From positions 852,501 to 916,500 of the forward strand of contig WPIO01000037.1 of the NCBI GenBank assembly GCA_009760855.2: a stretch of DNA of 64,000 nucleotides, read 5' to 3'. Of this stretch, positions 22,610-33,589 are shown piece after piece. The stretch is from Cristatella mucedo. Taxonomy: Eukaryota; Bryozoa; Phylactolaemata; Cristatellidae. Within the stretch, counting starts at the first letter, position 1. The number at the start of each line of letters is the position of its first letter. Made by a program: the position numbers and the translations under genes. The notes under the pieces were generated by a model. It was given only the letters and a program-made list of their open reading frames with translations. It was not told the DNA's origin and did not search any database.

Positions 22610-22930
22610 ATACAAATGTACTATTGTTATTAAAGCTGCCCGCCGCAACAGATGCAACGTCTTCAGCGGAGCCTTAAAAGATGTAAGGCCATTGCTAGTG
22701 GTGACCGAAGCAGGAAGAGATTTACAGAATATTCTTTCCCTTCCAACTAAAGGCCCTATCGCCAAAAGATTTCAACTTAGTGAGAATAACGGTGAGACGA
22801 CTGAGAGCTTTTCTTATGGCTTGACTCTGTCGGACATCATATGCATCCTACTTGTATGCTCGCATTTTTCCGGAGAATATTTAGGAACAGTCAATTTCTG
22901 CGACTTTCGTTGCAGCCAATTAGGCTAGGG
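22610..22930 (-). mobile_element. Diverged LINE C-terminal fragment
   Basis: The minus frame reads KSLPASVTTSNGLTSFKAPL and KTLHLLRR, matching the FKxxLKTHLF end of L2-like LINE ORFs, followed on the minus strand by GGCGCCACCAGAGAG. It is not closely related to LINE-A or LINE-B. Confidence 0.6.
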
Positions 22931-23094
22931 AGTAAAAGTAATTCGCAAAAAGTGGGTACGAAAAAATCCATAGGTAAGAATGGCACACAAAAATACTAGC
23001 ACGTTAATGTCAGGTCAATACATTAATTCGCCTTTTAATGGAGAGGCAATAAATTCCTCATTCTATTAGCTAAAAATGCACTTCCCTTGATTAT

Positions 23095-24427
23095 GTAATT
23101 ATAGTAATATCTTTATATAGTATTCTCAGAGAACTTGATCTCTTTCTAGGCATTCTAAATTCTGCTGTAAAGAAAGCGCGATCAAATATTTACTGGTGAA
23201 ATGCGCAATTTCAACAAGCATGGCATGGTTAGAGGTGAAATGCATAGTTTCAACATGTAAATTATGGTTAGTGGTAGCATGCACATTGTTGGCACGTTTA
23301 AGCACACACCGGACGAATCGCGTGGACCCACTAAATGTTACGATCAAAAGTTGCGTTTTGAGCTCCTTTTTTTAAATGTCGTCAAATCAGGGGATATAGT
23401 GACGTCAGTCGAGATTGAGTTCCAGGCTTTGGGAGCATACGAACAAAAGACGGGGTCTCCAAGAGATTTGAGGTTCGTATGTATGTATGTAGGTCCATCT
23501 GTAACTCCACAAAGCCGCAAGTGGTGCGATGTCCAGCCTGGTGGGGTAGTTCTGATAGGTAGGCTGGAGCAAGAAAATTAATGGACCTAAAAGTGAGAGT
23601 GGCACAACCTTCTAGTAGATACGCTGCTTAATTGAAGGCCAGTGCAGGTCAGCGAGAATTGGTATGGTGTTGCGACTGCGACGCTCATGACATACAATTC
23701 TAGTTGCCGAGTTTTGCACCAACTGTAAGCGCCTGATTGCACAGGCCGAGGTAGACCAGCAAGTAGTGAGTTACAGAAGTCGAGATGGGATGTCACAAAG
23801 GCAGGACCGATTGGGATGTAGTATTACTGTCTAAGCAAGCCCAAATTTTAGCGATCTTGTTCGGCTGAACGTAGGTAGACTTTACTGTGGAGCTGATGTA
23901 GTCGTTTATTGACAGATCACTTTTGAACAGGACACCTATGTATCGTGCAGACGCAGCAGGAGATGTGCTGGAAGAGCCGATTTTGAGCGTTTAGCTTTCC
24001 TATTTCTGAGTCATGCCTCATTTTCTCATAACTAATAATTTTTTATCGTCATTTAATATGAGAAAGTGTGCGGTCATCCAAGTGCTGATATCAGTAATAC
24101 GTGCAGCAAGGGAATTGAGAGAATTCGATGTGCTGGAAGGTTTGGATGGATCAAAACGAAGATACAACCGAGTGGCATCTGCATAGAAATTAAAGCCTAG
24201 ATTGTGCTTGGCGATCACATCGTCAAGAGGGAGAGTATAAACTGCGAAAAGAAGGGGACCGAGCGCAGGGCCCTGAGATCGGGCCGTACTTCAGCGGTTC
24301 CTCTGATGATTCGCTTCCGCTCGCATCACTCGCATCAATGCTCCCGAGTCTGTCACTGAGATAGGACCTGAACCATTGTAGTGCTGTACCAGTGATGCCC
24401 ACGCGAGATGAGAAGCGCTTGAGAAGC
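23095..24427 (-). mobile_element. LINE-A copy, 5'-truncated
   Basis: Minus strand. 3' UTR blocks (GCATGGCATGGTTAGAGGTG) at 23,215-23,290, C-terminal ORF at 23,340-23,470, thumb and palm to about 24,427. A 66-codon frame (24,018-24,218) keeps [18 protein letters not shown], where the second catalytic Asp of YADD is Ala (YADA). A LINE-B-like tail fragment is embedded at 23,470-23,520. Confidence 0.88.
23470..23520 (-). mobile_element. LINE-B tail fragment inside LINE-A
   Basis: GTATGTATGTATGTAGGTCC then ATCTGTAACTCCACAAAGCC replaces part of the LINE-A ORF end. This is a micro-insertion or template-switch product. Confidence 0.65.
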
Positions 24428-25096
24428 TAAATATTGATTAAATAATTCATTTCATACAGGCGAGCTCAGCTTGCACGTGCAGTGGGGCGTTTCAAGAACT
24501 TCGCTTACGCATGCATGTCCAGTAACCGACCAGCATACTAACGCTGTCATACCCTTCGGGGCGGGGCTGGAGCAGAATACGCCGCTCGCTGATGCAGAAT
24601 CTGCCGCTCAGGTAACATAATCGCATCAAAGACACTATTTTGATTAGTTCTTTGCATGCAAGGTTTGATTAAATAAGAGGCAAACAGAGTTTTGGTAGTA
24701 TCCACACAGAAATATACCCAGCCCTTGACTTAAAGCGCATCCAATGCTTCTTCAGCAACACTAGTAGGTTTGGCTGAGCCCGCTTGAGGAAGAAATCGAG
24801 CCTTCTGCACGAGTTTTTAAGCATGCAAGATGGCATCGCTAAAAAGCATGTAACGAAATTCAATCATCAACATTATGCAGAATGTGTATTGATCTAATGC
24901 AGAAGAATTCTGAGCAACGGAGACTTCGTGAAGAAGGTATTGTTGATATCCTACAACACACGACCAACTTGACCACCAAACAATGACCAATTGTGGGTAG
25001 ATTATTTTGTTTTAATTAGTATTCTGGTCCTTGCGCTAATACCCAGCTGTTTTGTGCCTTGAGAATAAAAAGTAGAGCCTATATCAAGGATCGGCA
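24428..25096. other. Unassigned
   Basis: No gene or repeat family was recognised. The minus frame 24,669-24,863 has no motif. Confidence 0.4.
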
Positions 25097-25104
25097 TATA
25101 TAAA
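25097..25104 (+). promoter_or_regulatory. Candidate TATA box
   Basis: TATATAAA preceded by AATAAAAAGTAGAGCC (25,065-25,080) and followed about 30 bases later by the tandem repeat at 25,128. No supported gene follows directly, so this may be chance. Confidence 0.2.
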
Positions 25105-25206
25105 ACTGTGTTTTGGAGAGCTCGGCATCGGCAGAGTGGCTCTGAGCCTGAGTCTATGCGCGGCTATATCTGCAGAGCGACTGTGCCTGAGTCTGACTGA
25201 GCGGCT

Positions 25207-25848
25207 ACTCCCTTTTGGCTGGGCTGCCAAAGAAAGCTATTATGCCACTACAGCTGACTATGAATATGGCTGCAAGGCTGGTCTTCAAGTCCCAGCGGTT
25301 TGAGCACGTGTCATCTCTGCTGAAAGAGCTAGGATGGATGCCGGTTGAGCAAAGGATACAGAGCAAAGTTCTTACGCTGACCCACAAGGCCCGCCACGGC
25401 TTAGCTCCTTCGTACCTAGCTGAACTGCTGCATCAGTTTCAGCCTGTTCGCGCCCTCAGGTCCTGCGTGGACAATAAATTAGCTGTCCCATTCCTCTGCT
25501 TAAAGACAGTTGGCGACAGAAGCTTTAGCTCTGCAGGTCCTAGACTGTGGAACTCGCTTCCACAATTCTTACGCAACGACAACTACTCTCCAACTGCTGA
25601 CTATGGCACATCTTTTTCAGCGGTCCTGAACTGCTACTTCTATGCTACTCACTACCTCAACTGCTCTCCTGACTCTGCTATGCTTCCCACTTTCTCTTTG
25701 TTGCGTGAGATGAAGTCTGTTGGCTACCGAATGCGTACCGAAAGCCGCTTAGGCTGTGAGTTCGCTATACAAAACTCTCCTGCGTAACACCCACATGGTC
25801 TTTATGACTTTGTGGAGTTACAGACGGAGATACATTACATTAAATTAC
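25207..25848 (+). mobile_element. LINE-B insertion with a 39-bp target duplication
   Basis: 5'-truncated LINE-B. It starts at the thumb region (CCCTTTTGGCTGGGCTGCC) and ends with CAGACGGAGATACATTACAT and A/T-rich repeats. The flanks 25,168-25,206 and 25,849-25,887 agree at 38 of 39 positions. The long intact frame and near-identical flanks mark this as one of the youngest insertions here. Confidence 0.88.
25215..25787 (+). pseudogene. LINE-B RT C-terminal region, 190 codons, N-truncated
   Basis: Uninterrupted 190-codon frame: the thumb LPKKAIMPLQLTMNMAARLV, then LTLTHKARHGLAPSYLAELL, LRSCVDNKLAVPFL, LKTVGDRSFSSAGPRLWNSL and an end near RLGCEFAIQNSPA. It lacks the RT palm and the endonuclease, so it cannot retrotranspose by itself. 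The start given is where the element begins, not a true initiation codon. Confidence 0.9.
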
Positions 25849-25960
25849 ATCTGCAGAGCGACTGTGTCTGAGTCTGACTGAGCGGCTCTACCCGCAGAGC
25901 GACTGTACCTGAGTCAAAAGTCTGAGTATCCATAACCGCAGAGCGACTCAGAGTCAGTTT

Positions 25961-26261
25961 TTTGGTTCTCATCTGAGGTGCTATGCTCTTTCGCAGACCA
26001 ACACTAGGACGACGAAAATCAAAGAAAAGACAGTGCTAGTGCGGTCGAGGCTGTTTTATCTGTAGCTAGACTCACCTTATCCTTTCCATCGTCACGTGAC
26101 GTAGGCGGCTTGTATGGCTCATTCTGTGCGTCTGCAATGCTCACGATGATGGTAGGGATCAATCAAAACATTTGACGGCTCACGTGAATTTTCCGACAAC
26201 ATCCGCACCTGGCGATGTATTAAAAAACCGGATCTGATTTTATATTTACTTATAAGGTTTA
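25961..26261. other. Unassigned
   Basis: No gene or repeat was recognised. Confidence 0.4.
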
Positions 26262-26935
26262 GCTTAAGGGTAAACGTTGAGAAAATACTGAGAAGATTGG
26301 TCTAGTAATTGGATAATTGCTTGTGCCGTCTTTCAAAATAAAAGCATTTTAGAAATAAGATCGGATGTTTTAATGATTTACAAATAAAAGGAAAGCTATA
26401 AAAAATTATTGTGCAAACTTCGTCTTACCAGGACGTAAACACAAAGCAACCCAATACAAATAAAAAATTTACCGCTTTCTACATAGTATACGACTAGCGT
26501 CTCAACTTGCTGAACCTTGTTATATTGAGGTACATGTTTGCCGCTTGAACTCACACTTGAAATTTCATATTAATCCATGCGGTATTGGCGGAGTTATAGA
26601 ATTTGCAGGGCACTAAGCTACACTGTAAAGAAGCTTTTTAAGGTTAAAAGTCACATATATTTACCCCAGCAAGCCGAAAATATAAACCTTGATGTACTAA
26701 GATTCAAAAATTGAGACACAATTCAAATATAATGAGGACATTGGTATTTCATTTTTATAAATGCTGCTTTTTGTTTACTTCCGATTTGAAACGGTTTGAA
26801 AAATCATTTGCTTTCCTTTTCTGTGAAACTATTAAAACTCCACATCCCATTTCTGAAATGTTTCTTTTTAATGGTACCCTAAAAAGGTATTCAATAATTG
26901 AACCAATATTCTCAGTATTTTTTTAATATCTTTCT
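26262..26935. repeat. Repeat E copy 2, long inverted repeat
   Basis: The left half (TAAGGGTAAACGTTGAGAAA ... GAGGTACATGTTTGCC) is the diverged reverse complement of the right half (TGTACTAAGATTC ... AATATTCTCAGTATTTTTTT). The whole is a foldback about 670 bases long centred near 26,545. Repeat E halves also occur at 14.1-14.5 and 33.6-34.05 kb. It is AT-rich and non-coding. Confidence 0.7.
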
Positions 26936-27415
26936 TTAAAAATTAATTACAGCTATTTCCAGCCGGTCTTTCCAATCCGGTTCAAAGCGAAACGCCCAAA
27001 TGCACAACTTAGCACAAGTTCACGTCTATGACCGTGGTACTGAAAAAGATAACCAAGTATCTATTAGTGGCGCTTTACTGAGATCTGCGTTTGGAATTGC
27101 AGGCATCAGCCTTTTCATCAGCAACAGCGAGCGTCTCTAGCATATAACAGTCGTGTTTCGGACCTTCCCGAGGAGCAACAAAACGCAATCGAGTTAGACG
27201 CCGGAGTTTGGAAGCAAGTCAAATCATTTAACTCGGCCAAGCTTGTATGTCATACTTGGACGCTCATGCTATGTATGAGCTGGCAGCTCTGCTTGGCTTA
27301 CTAACGATAGCAATAATAATAATAGGTCGTTGGCATAGTGCCTTAAGATAACTGTATCTATATTCAGGCGTTTCACAGCTTCCAGTAAGATACTGAGAGC
27401 TTCACTCATGCCATG
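26936..27415. other. Unassigned
   Basis: No gene was recognised. A short AATAATAATAA run is at 27,312-27,323. Confidence 0.4.
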
Positions 27416-27576
27416 CTGGTTTGGCCCAGAGGTGCTCACCCTCACCGAGCTCAAGGTGAGCGTATCCGACGACCGAGGTCGTGGGCTCGAGCCCCGTGGC
27501 ATATGCGAGGCGCCTGAATAGAGATTAAGTTCTCTTAGGGAGCTATATCAATGAATTATTATTATAATTATTATAT
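27416..27576 (+). mobile_element. SINE-2 copy, best preserved
   Basis: tRNA-like head CTGGTTTGGCCCAGAGGTGC with box B GGGCTCGAGCCCC (27,483-27,495), a linker CGCCTGAATAGAGATTAAG, then TTCTCTTAGGGAGCTATATC and an ATTATTATAATT tail. The tail matches the LINE 3' end. Confidence 0.82.
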
Positions 27577-27644
27577 AAAAGCTCAGAGTAAGCAGTTTAA
27601 GGGAGCATTTTTTGAGAAACTTTGTCCTAGCGGCGACACGTGAC

Positions 27645-27985
27645 AAGTGAGCGAAAAACCTTGAAGTCAATCCTTTACTTGACTGGTAGCCAGTGCAGGT
27701 CGGCGAGAACTGGTGTGCTGTGGCAACTGCACCAGCTGTATAAAGTAAAGCTGTATAAAGTGTAAGCGCCTGATTGCACAAGTCGGTCGGCCAGCAAGCA
27801 GTGAGTTACAGAAGCCAAGTCGGGATGTCACGAATGCATGGGCCAACTTAGATGTGGTATCCTTATCTAAACAAGCCAAAATTTTAGCAATGTTGTATAG
27901 CTGAAAGTAGGCAGACTTGACTGTGGAGCTGATGTGGTCGTCTAACGAGAGGTCACTTTGGAACTCGACACCTAGATTTCGTGTC
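27645..27985 (-). mobile_element. LINE-A thumb fragment, inverted relative to the next copy
   Basis: Minus strand: HAFVTSRLGFCNSLLAG, IRRLHFIQL and the HISST block. It lacks both the 3' tail and the palm. It lies 40 bases from the 5' edge of the + strand LINE-A copy at 28,028. Confidence 0.8.
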
Positions 27986-28027
27986 GAGTATCTTCTTTTA
28001 TTCTTGACACATGGGCGTAATCGGCAG

Positions 28028-29560
28028 GGGTCGTGGCGGACCAGCTGAACTCATATATCGAAACATCAAAAGCTGCTAGTAAGTTCCAGTCTGACTTTAG
28101 ATCTAATCACTCTACAGAATCAGCCTTGCTTAGGATGTACAACGACCTACTTAGGAATGCAGACATGGGTAGAGTGTCTCTGCTTGTTTTGCTCGATCTT
28201 CGGCAGCTTTTGATACTAACGATCACAAAGTTCTTCTAGAGCGCCCCTCATCTCGCCTGGGCATCACTGGCACTGCTCTGCAATGGTTCAGGTCCTATCT
28301 CAGTGGGAGACTCCGGAGTATTGACGTGAATGGACAAAGATCATCTGAGGTACCTCTGAAATTTGGGGTACCTCAGGGCTCCGTGCTAGGTCCGGCTCTT
28401 TTCACGGTTTATACTCCCCCTTTTTCCAATGTGATTGCCAAGCACAATCTAGGCTTTCACTTCTATGCGGATGACACTCAGTTGTGCCTTTGCTTTGATC
28501 CCTCCCAGCCTTCGAGCACCTCGAATTCTCTCAATTCTGCATGTATTTATGACATCTGCACATGGATGGCAGCAAATTTTTTTAAACTAAAAGATGATAT
28601 ATAAATAACTTACTAGTTATGGGCAAACCCAGTGTGATTCAGAGATTGGAAATGCCGACGCTCAAAATTGGCTCTGTCAGCATATCTCCTGTTGAATCAG
28701 CTCGAAATCTATGTGTCATGCTCCAAAGTGACCTCTCGTTAGACGACCACATCAGCTCCACAATCAAGTCCTGCCTACTTTCAGCTACATAAAATTGCTA
28801 AAACTTGGGCTTGTTACATAAGGATACCACGTCTAAGTTGGTCCATGCATTTGTGACATCCCGTCTCGACTTCTGCAACTCACTGCTTGCTGGCCTACCG
28901 GCATGAGCAACCAGGTGATTACTGCTGGTGCAAAACTCCACAGCTAGGCTTGACTGTCGTGAGCGTCATCACAGTTGCCGCATCACACCACTTCTCGCCG
29001 ACCTGCACTGGCTGCCAGTCAAGCCAAGGATCGACTTCAAGGTTTTGTCGCTCACTTTTAGGTCACTTCATTCTTTGGCTCCAGCCTATCTTTCAGTTCT
29101 ACTCCTCCACCAGGCCAAGCATCGTACCACCCGCTTTTCGGAATCCAACAGTTTACCAATACCTCGTACAAATCTCAAATCCTTTGGAGACCGTGCATTA
29201 GTTTGTATGCTCCCAAAGCCTGGAACTCGCTCCCGACTTGCGTCACAGCATCCCCTGACTTGACCACATTTAAAAAAAAATAAAACCCAACCTATTTAGG
29301 ACAGCATTTAGTGGAGCCCTGTGATTCGTCCTTCATGGGCTTATGCAGGCAGACACTGTGCATGCTGCCTTTAACCACACTTGCATGCTGACCCTGTGCA
29401 TGTCACCCCTAAACATGTTATTCATGTTGTTTATCAAGCATGATATTAATCACCATTCAATCGCGTTTCTCTTTGCAGCAAATGTAGAGCACCTAGAAAG
29501 GGATTGAGTTCTCTGAGGGCGCTTTATCAAGTACATTATTAATAATATTGTTATGTTTAA
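28028..29560 (+). mobile_element. LINE-A copy, palm to 3' tail
   Basis: Begins at VADQLNSYIETS (28,030), continues with FRSNHSTESALLRMYNDLL, a frameshift at motif A (LLDLRQL instead of LLDLSAAFDT), FGVPQGSVLGPALF, HFYADDTQLCLCFD (28,457-28,500, YADD intact), thumb, C-terminal ORF (RTNLKSFGDRALV) and a 3' UTR ending GAGGGCGCTTTATCAAGTAC plus ATTATTAATAAT. Several frameshifts make it inactive. Confidence 0.92.
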
Positions 29561-30498
29561 ATGCCAGCTTACATGCGAGCGAGTGCCAAATTCTGGCGCA
29601 CAGCTTGCGAATGTAAGCTTGTTTATGACTCCTAATTGACAATTGGCTGTCGAGCTGCAACCATTACGTCTACTGCAATCCGCGATCAGAGACCATACCA
29701 ACTGCTTAACATAGTAGCTCAGGCAGTTGGTCATAGCTCACCACGCAGCAAGCAATTGATCTGCACCAGCTGGCCTGCCAGCCACGCGTATCAGCAACAA
29801 GCTCGCCAGAAATGAACCGTGCGGAAAATACGAGGGGTGAAAATGAGCATGCAAAGGAGCGAGTTTGTCCAATATATTAGTAGAATCGTCACTACTCGAC
29901 ACGCCCATATTCAGCATTCTATGCTCGGCGTTTTCCTCACGCTCGTGTGTGTACTGGCCCGCAGCGAGCACTCAGCTACTTCAATACTGGTCGATGCGCA
30001 GAGAGGCCGCCTAGTTCTCGTTCATTTGCTCGCAGAGAAAGCGAGCGGTCACGTGCGACCACAGTGCTCTTCGAGAATGCAGACATGTCGGCAGAGTGGC
30101 AGCCTCGGATGCGCAGCCGCATAGAACTGTCACGGCGGGTGTCCACAGTGAAAAACCTCCCAGATATCAGTTGGCGGCCATAAGTCAGATGGAAATCGTG
30201 ACAAGACGTCAATGGAACCTACTGTAAGACGATAAGTTAACGACAACGGTGGCGTTCTCGTTTAACTTCGAAGCTAATGATCGTCATTCGTACATTCGTA
30301 CCTCCCAGATCGGCCGCTTCGACGAGCGTGCATGTCGCCTGCAGCTCAGAAAATTGAGTTAACTGAGAGAATCTTTCTCAACAGAATCTAGCATCTCGGA
30401 AGCTGACACTGCCCGCCGTCTGCAGCTACGGTCCAACTGCAGACGGCCGGCGGAGGTCGCTAGCAGATGTGAGCCACGAAGCGCGGTGAAGAGCAGTG
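29561..30498. other. Unassigned
   Basis: No supported gene. Overlapping frames on both strands (29,738-30,212) lack domains. Confidence 0.4.
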
Positions 30499-31075
30499 AG
30501 CGAGCGGCCGTATATCGCTGCTGATACAGAGTGTGAAAGAACAGGGAGCGAGCGGCCATATGTCGCTGCTGATACAGAGTTTGAAAGAACAGCGAGCGAG
30601 CGGCCGTATGTCGCTGCTGATACAGAGTTTGAAAGAACAGCGAGCGAGCGGCCGTATGTCGCTGCTGATACAGAGTGTGAAAGAACAGCGAGCGAGCGGC
30701 CGTATGTCGCTGCTGATACAGAGTTTGAAAGAATAGCGAGCGAGCGGCCGTATGTCGCTGCTGATACAGAGTTTGAAAGAATAGCGAGCGAGCGAGCGGC
30801 CGTATGTCGCTGCTGATACAGAGTTTGAAAGAACAGCGAGCGAGCGGCCGTATGTCGCTGCTGATACAGAGTGTGAAAAAACAGCGAGCGAGCGGCCGTA
30901 TGTCGCTGCTGATACAGAGTTTGAAAGAATAGCGAGCGAGCGGCCGTATGTCGCTGCTGATACAGAGTGTGAAAGAACAGCGAGCGAGCGGCCGTATGTC
31001 GCTGCTGATACAGAGTGTGACAGAACAGCGAGCGAGCGGCCGTATGCTGCTGATACAGAGTGTGAAAGAATGGCG
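30499..31075. repeat. 48-bp minisatellite, 12 copies
   Basis: Unit of 48 bases, CGGCCGTATGTCGCTGCTGA TACAGAGTKTGAAAGAACAG CGAGCGAG, counted from the recurring GCTGCTGATACAGAG. Copies 1-6 are exactly spaced, a 4-base GAGC insertion follows near 30,790, and the last unit lacks 3 bases. Because 48 is a multiple of 3, two + frames and two minus frames stay open (16-residue repeats such as SERPYVAADTEFERTA or RSLFFHTLYQQRHTAA). The minus frame runs 221 codons (30,426-31,091). Confidence 0.95.
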
Positions 31076-31282
31076 CAGAGGAAAGAGGCAAACGCAGCGA
31101 AGGCCTATAGAGGCTCGAAGGCGTCTCCCGGTGTTCTGCAGAGCTCAGATGCGCTCAGTTGGATTCTTGACAGATGGCAGCATGCAGGCGGCTCGTGCGA
31201 CGACGCCATCGTGCAACGGCTGGCGACGGCATATTGCAACGATCCCACATTTGGCGTCGGGAAAACCTCTGAATGGCACTAA
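31070..31282 (+). CDS. Short ORF of 70 aa following the minisatellite
   Basis: The ATG at 31070 has A at -3 and G at +4. It begins in the last minisatellite unit, and the product then leaves the repeat and reads SSDALSWILDRWQHAGGSCD and QRLATAYCNDPTFGVGKTSE before TAA-type termination. The composition is protein-like (mixed charged and aromatic residues). A GGTGTTCTGCAG acceptor-like site lies at 31,131-31,142, so the real exon, if any, may start at SSDALSW. The family is not recognised. Confidence 0.28.
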   Translation: MAQRKEANAAKAYRGSKASPGVLQSSDALSWILDRWQHAGGSCDDAIVQRLATAYCNDPTFGVGKTSEWH

Positions 31283-32282
31283 CGCGACCTTTTAGCAGAT
31301 CCTCTCACCACTTCGGCAGACTTGGTGAGAGTTTGCTCGTGTCAGACCCCCTCAGCCTTGACATTTGACTCGTACCTTATAGCGTATGGCTGTAATTGCA
31401 GCTGGCTGCTCTCCTTCCACTACTGAGAGAAGACATCTAACTTGGGTGCGCCGAGAGCCTCTTGCCGCCTCACCCCGTCCAGACAAGCTAGGAATTAAGG
31501 ACATCGTAAAGAAGTCATGCCGGTTAAATATGCCTTGAAATGCTGCTTGAACATCACTTTCAAGTGATTGGCTACAGTTAGGCGGTCATTCAGAATGTAT
31601 CGCTTTTCGGAGCAATTTTTCATCAGTGCTGGACAGCCATAAAGCTCCGCATCTCATGGTAAATTACGGACATTTTGTTTGGATCTGGAACATAGCAAAA
31701 CGTCGTTAATTCGTGTTCGTTCGGTGAACGAAGAGACAGCGGCGACGAATTCTTCTCTCTGGCCAGCAGTCGCTAGGGCCGAAAAGCTCCAGCGGGTTGC
31801 TAAGCTTGTCATTTCTCGCCAAAGGAGCGAGCTGCCAAGGGATTCGATCGGCTGTCCCTTCTGCCCAACCAAGCGTGGCCAGTGAAACTTCTGTGGTGAC
31901 ATTCCGGGATTTAAGGCTTTCTAAGGTAAGGTAAGGTTTTTAAAGATTTAAGGCTGATTTAAGGCTCATAGGCAATTGAAATGTTGGGGCCTCTAGCAAA
32001 TTATATCATTTGCGTGGAACACTATCTCATAAAGTTTAAAGGATTCACCAAGCAACATTAGTAGTTGCTTGAGTAGTCAGTCTGCCAATACCGCCAAAAT
32101 CTTGAGATAACAAACTTCATGGCTCTCTTTTCTTTCTTCTACGAGCCTGTAACCAAAGCAATCAAAAAAATTAAAAACTGATATTTCGCACGTAACCTAA
32201 TACCGAGCAATAAATTCCATCTAGTGAGCAACTATTGTTCACCTCACCTTCAAGATTTCTCTTGCATTTTTTCAGGTAATAA
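31283..32282. other. Unassigned
   Basis: A small AAGGTAAGGTAAGG tandem is at 31,923-31,937. A + frame at 31,679-31,885 ends GCPFCPTKRGQ but has no other support. Confidence 0.4.
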
Positions 32283-32527
32283 ATTATAATAATAAATGGA
32301 TATAGTGCCTTCAGATTACTTAATCTCTTTCTATGCACTTTACGTGCTGTGAAGGAAGCGTCATTAAATGGTTACTGGTAGCATGCTCAATATAAACAAG
32401 CATAACATGGTTAGAGGTGTATGCACAGGTTCAGCATGCAAATATGGTTAGTGGCAGCATGCACACTGTCAGCAAGCATAAGCACACACAGGAAGAATCA
32501 CATGGACCCCACTAAATGCTGTGATAA
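32283..32527 (-). mobile_element. LINE-A 3' UTR, minus
   Basis: ATTATAATAATAAATGGATA tail, TAATCTCTTTCTATGCACTT, and UTR blocks CATAACATGGTTAGAGGTGT and TGGTTAGTGGCAGCATGCAC, up to the WNSL-distal UTR edge. About 245 bases are retained. Confidence 0.88.
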
Positions 32528-32536
32528 ATAGATAAG

Positions 32537-32928
32537 AAAATCTCAAATCCTTCGGAGACCGTGCCTTTAGTTCGCGTGCTCCTAAAGCCTGGAACTCACT
32601 CCCGCCTAGCGTAACGATAGCTCCTGACTTGTCCACGTTAAAAAGAAACTAAAAATGCATCTATTTATGACAGCATTTAGTGGGCCCCGGTGATTTTCCC
32701 TTTATGTGCTTATGCGTGCTGACACTGTGCATACTGCCACTAACCAAACTTGTATACTGGCCCTGTGCATGTCACCCCTAAACATGTTGTTGTTTATTAA
32801 GCATATGCTACGACTAACCATTCGATCGTGCTTCCTTTGAAGCAAATGTAAAGTGCCTAGAAAGAGATTGAGTTCTCAGAGGGTGCAATATCAAATGCAT
32901 TATTACTATTATTATTGTTATTATTATA
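32537..32928 (+). mobile_element. LINE-A 3' end, plus
   Basis: Starts in the C-terminal ORF (LKSFGDRAFSSRAPKAWNSL) at 32,540 and runs through the 3' UTR to GAGGGTGCAATATCAAATGC and ATTATTACTATTATTATTG. It faces the minus copy head-to-head across about 10 bases. Confidence 0.88.
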
Positions 32929-33589
32929 TGAGATGATGAATATAATAGAATAGTTTGAGCATCTTTAATGCTTGCATGTGAAATGAGGTACCCTGATTCT
33001 GTCTTGATACCGGCAGGCATGCCGAAGGATACTTTGTTGGCCTTGCAAATTTTAACAGAATCTCACAGACTACTTATTCATTCCTATCTTGTAAAATTTT
33101 TCACTCACACATAGCAAAATGCAGCTGCTGGGTGGAAGCAATTCCTAAATGCCATGCTGATCGAATATGGTTTTTCATTATTCTCTTACTCTGCAATCAC
33201 AAAGATTAAACTTTTGCTTATGGTGCCTGTATTTTTACACATCTATGGATACTACTTTATAGTCTTATGTGTGACCATCACTACTGTACATTGTATGCTC
33301 AAATTTTTTGTCGAATTTTTTACAGAAATGAGTGTGCAAGATGCTAAGCTTTAAAGAGGCCGGCTGTTACGTGAATCTGAATACTATGGTTTTTATATAC
33401 TTTAAGTTAGTAATCTGTACATTACAGTGATGCATCATATTCTCTTAAGAATCTTCTATGAAAGTATTTCGTTTATTTTCCTTCATTAATTTTTCCATTT
33501 CTTACAGCAAAAATTAAAGAAATCTGCATTGTAATTATTTTCAAGAACAAGTCAATTTTTATTTTTATTGTATATTGCCAGACCTGTTA
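32929..33589. other. Unassigned, AT-rich
   Basis: No supported gene. The 66-codon + frame at 33,154-33,354 is hydrophobic (LFSYSAITKIKLLLMVPVFL) but is probably a chance frame in AT-rich DNA. Confidence 0.35.

Larger units (their letters stand above)
25128..25960. repeat. ~40-bp minisatellite split by a LINE-B insertion
   Basis: Units resembling GCAGAGCGACTGTGCCTGAG with TCTGACTGAGCGGCT occur at about 25,131, 25,172, 25,851, 25,892 and 25,943. The second and third flank the LINE-B copy. Confidence 0.75.

Noticed and set aside
30499-31075. CRISPR-like regular array
   Set aside because: The units are contiguous 48-bp tandem repeats with no unique spacers, in a eukaryotic setting.
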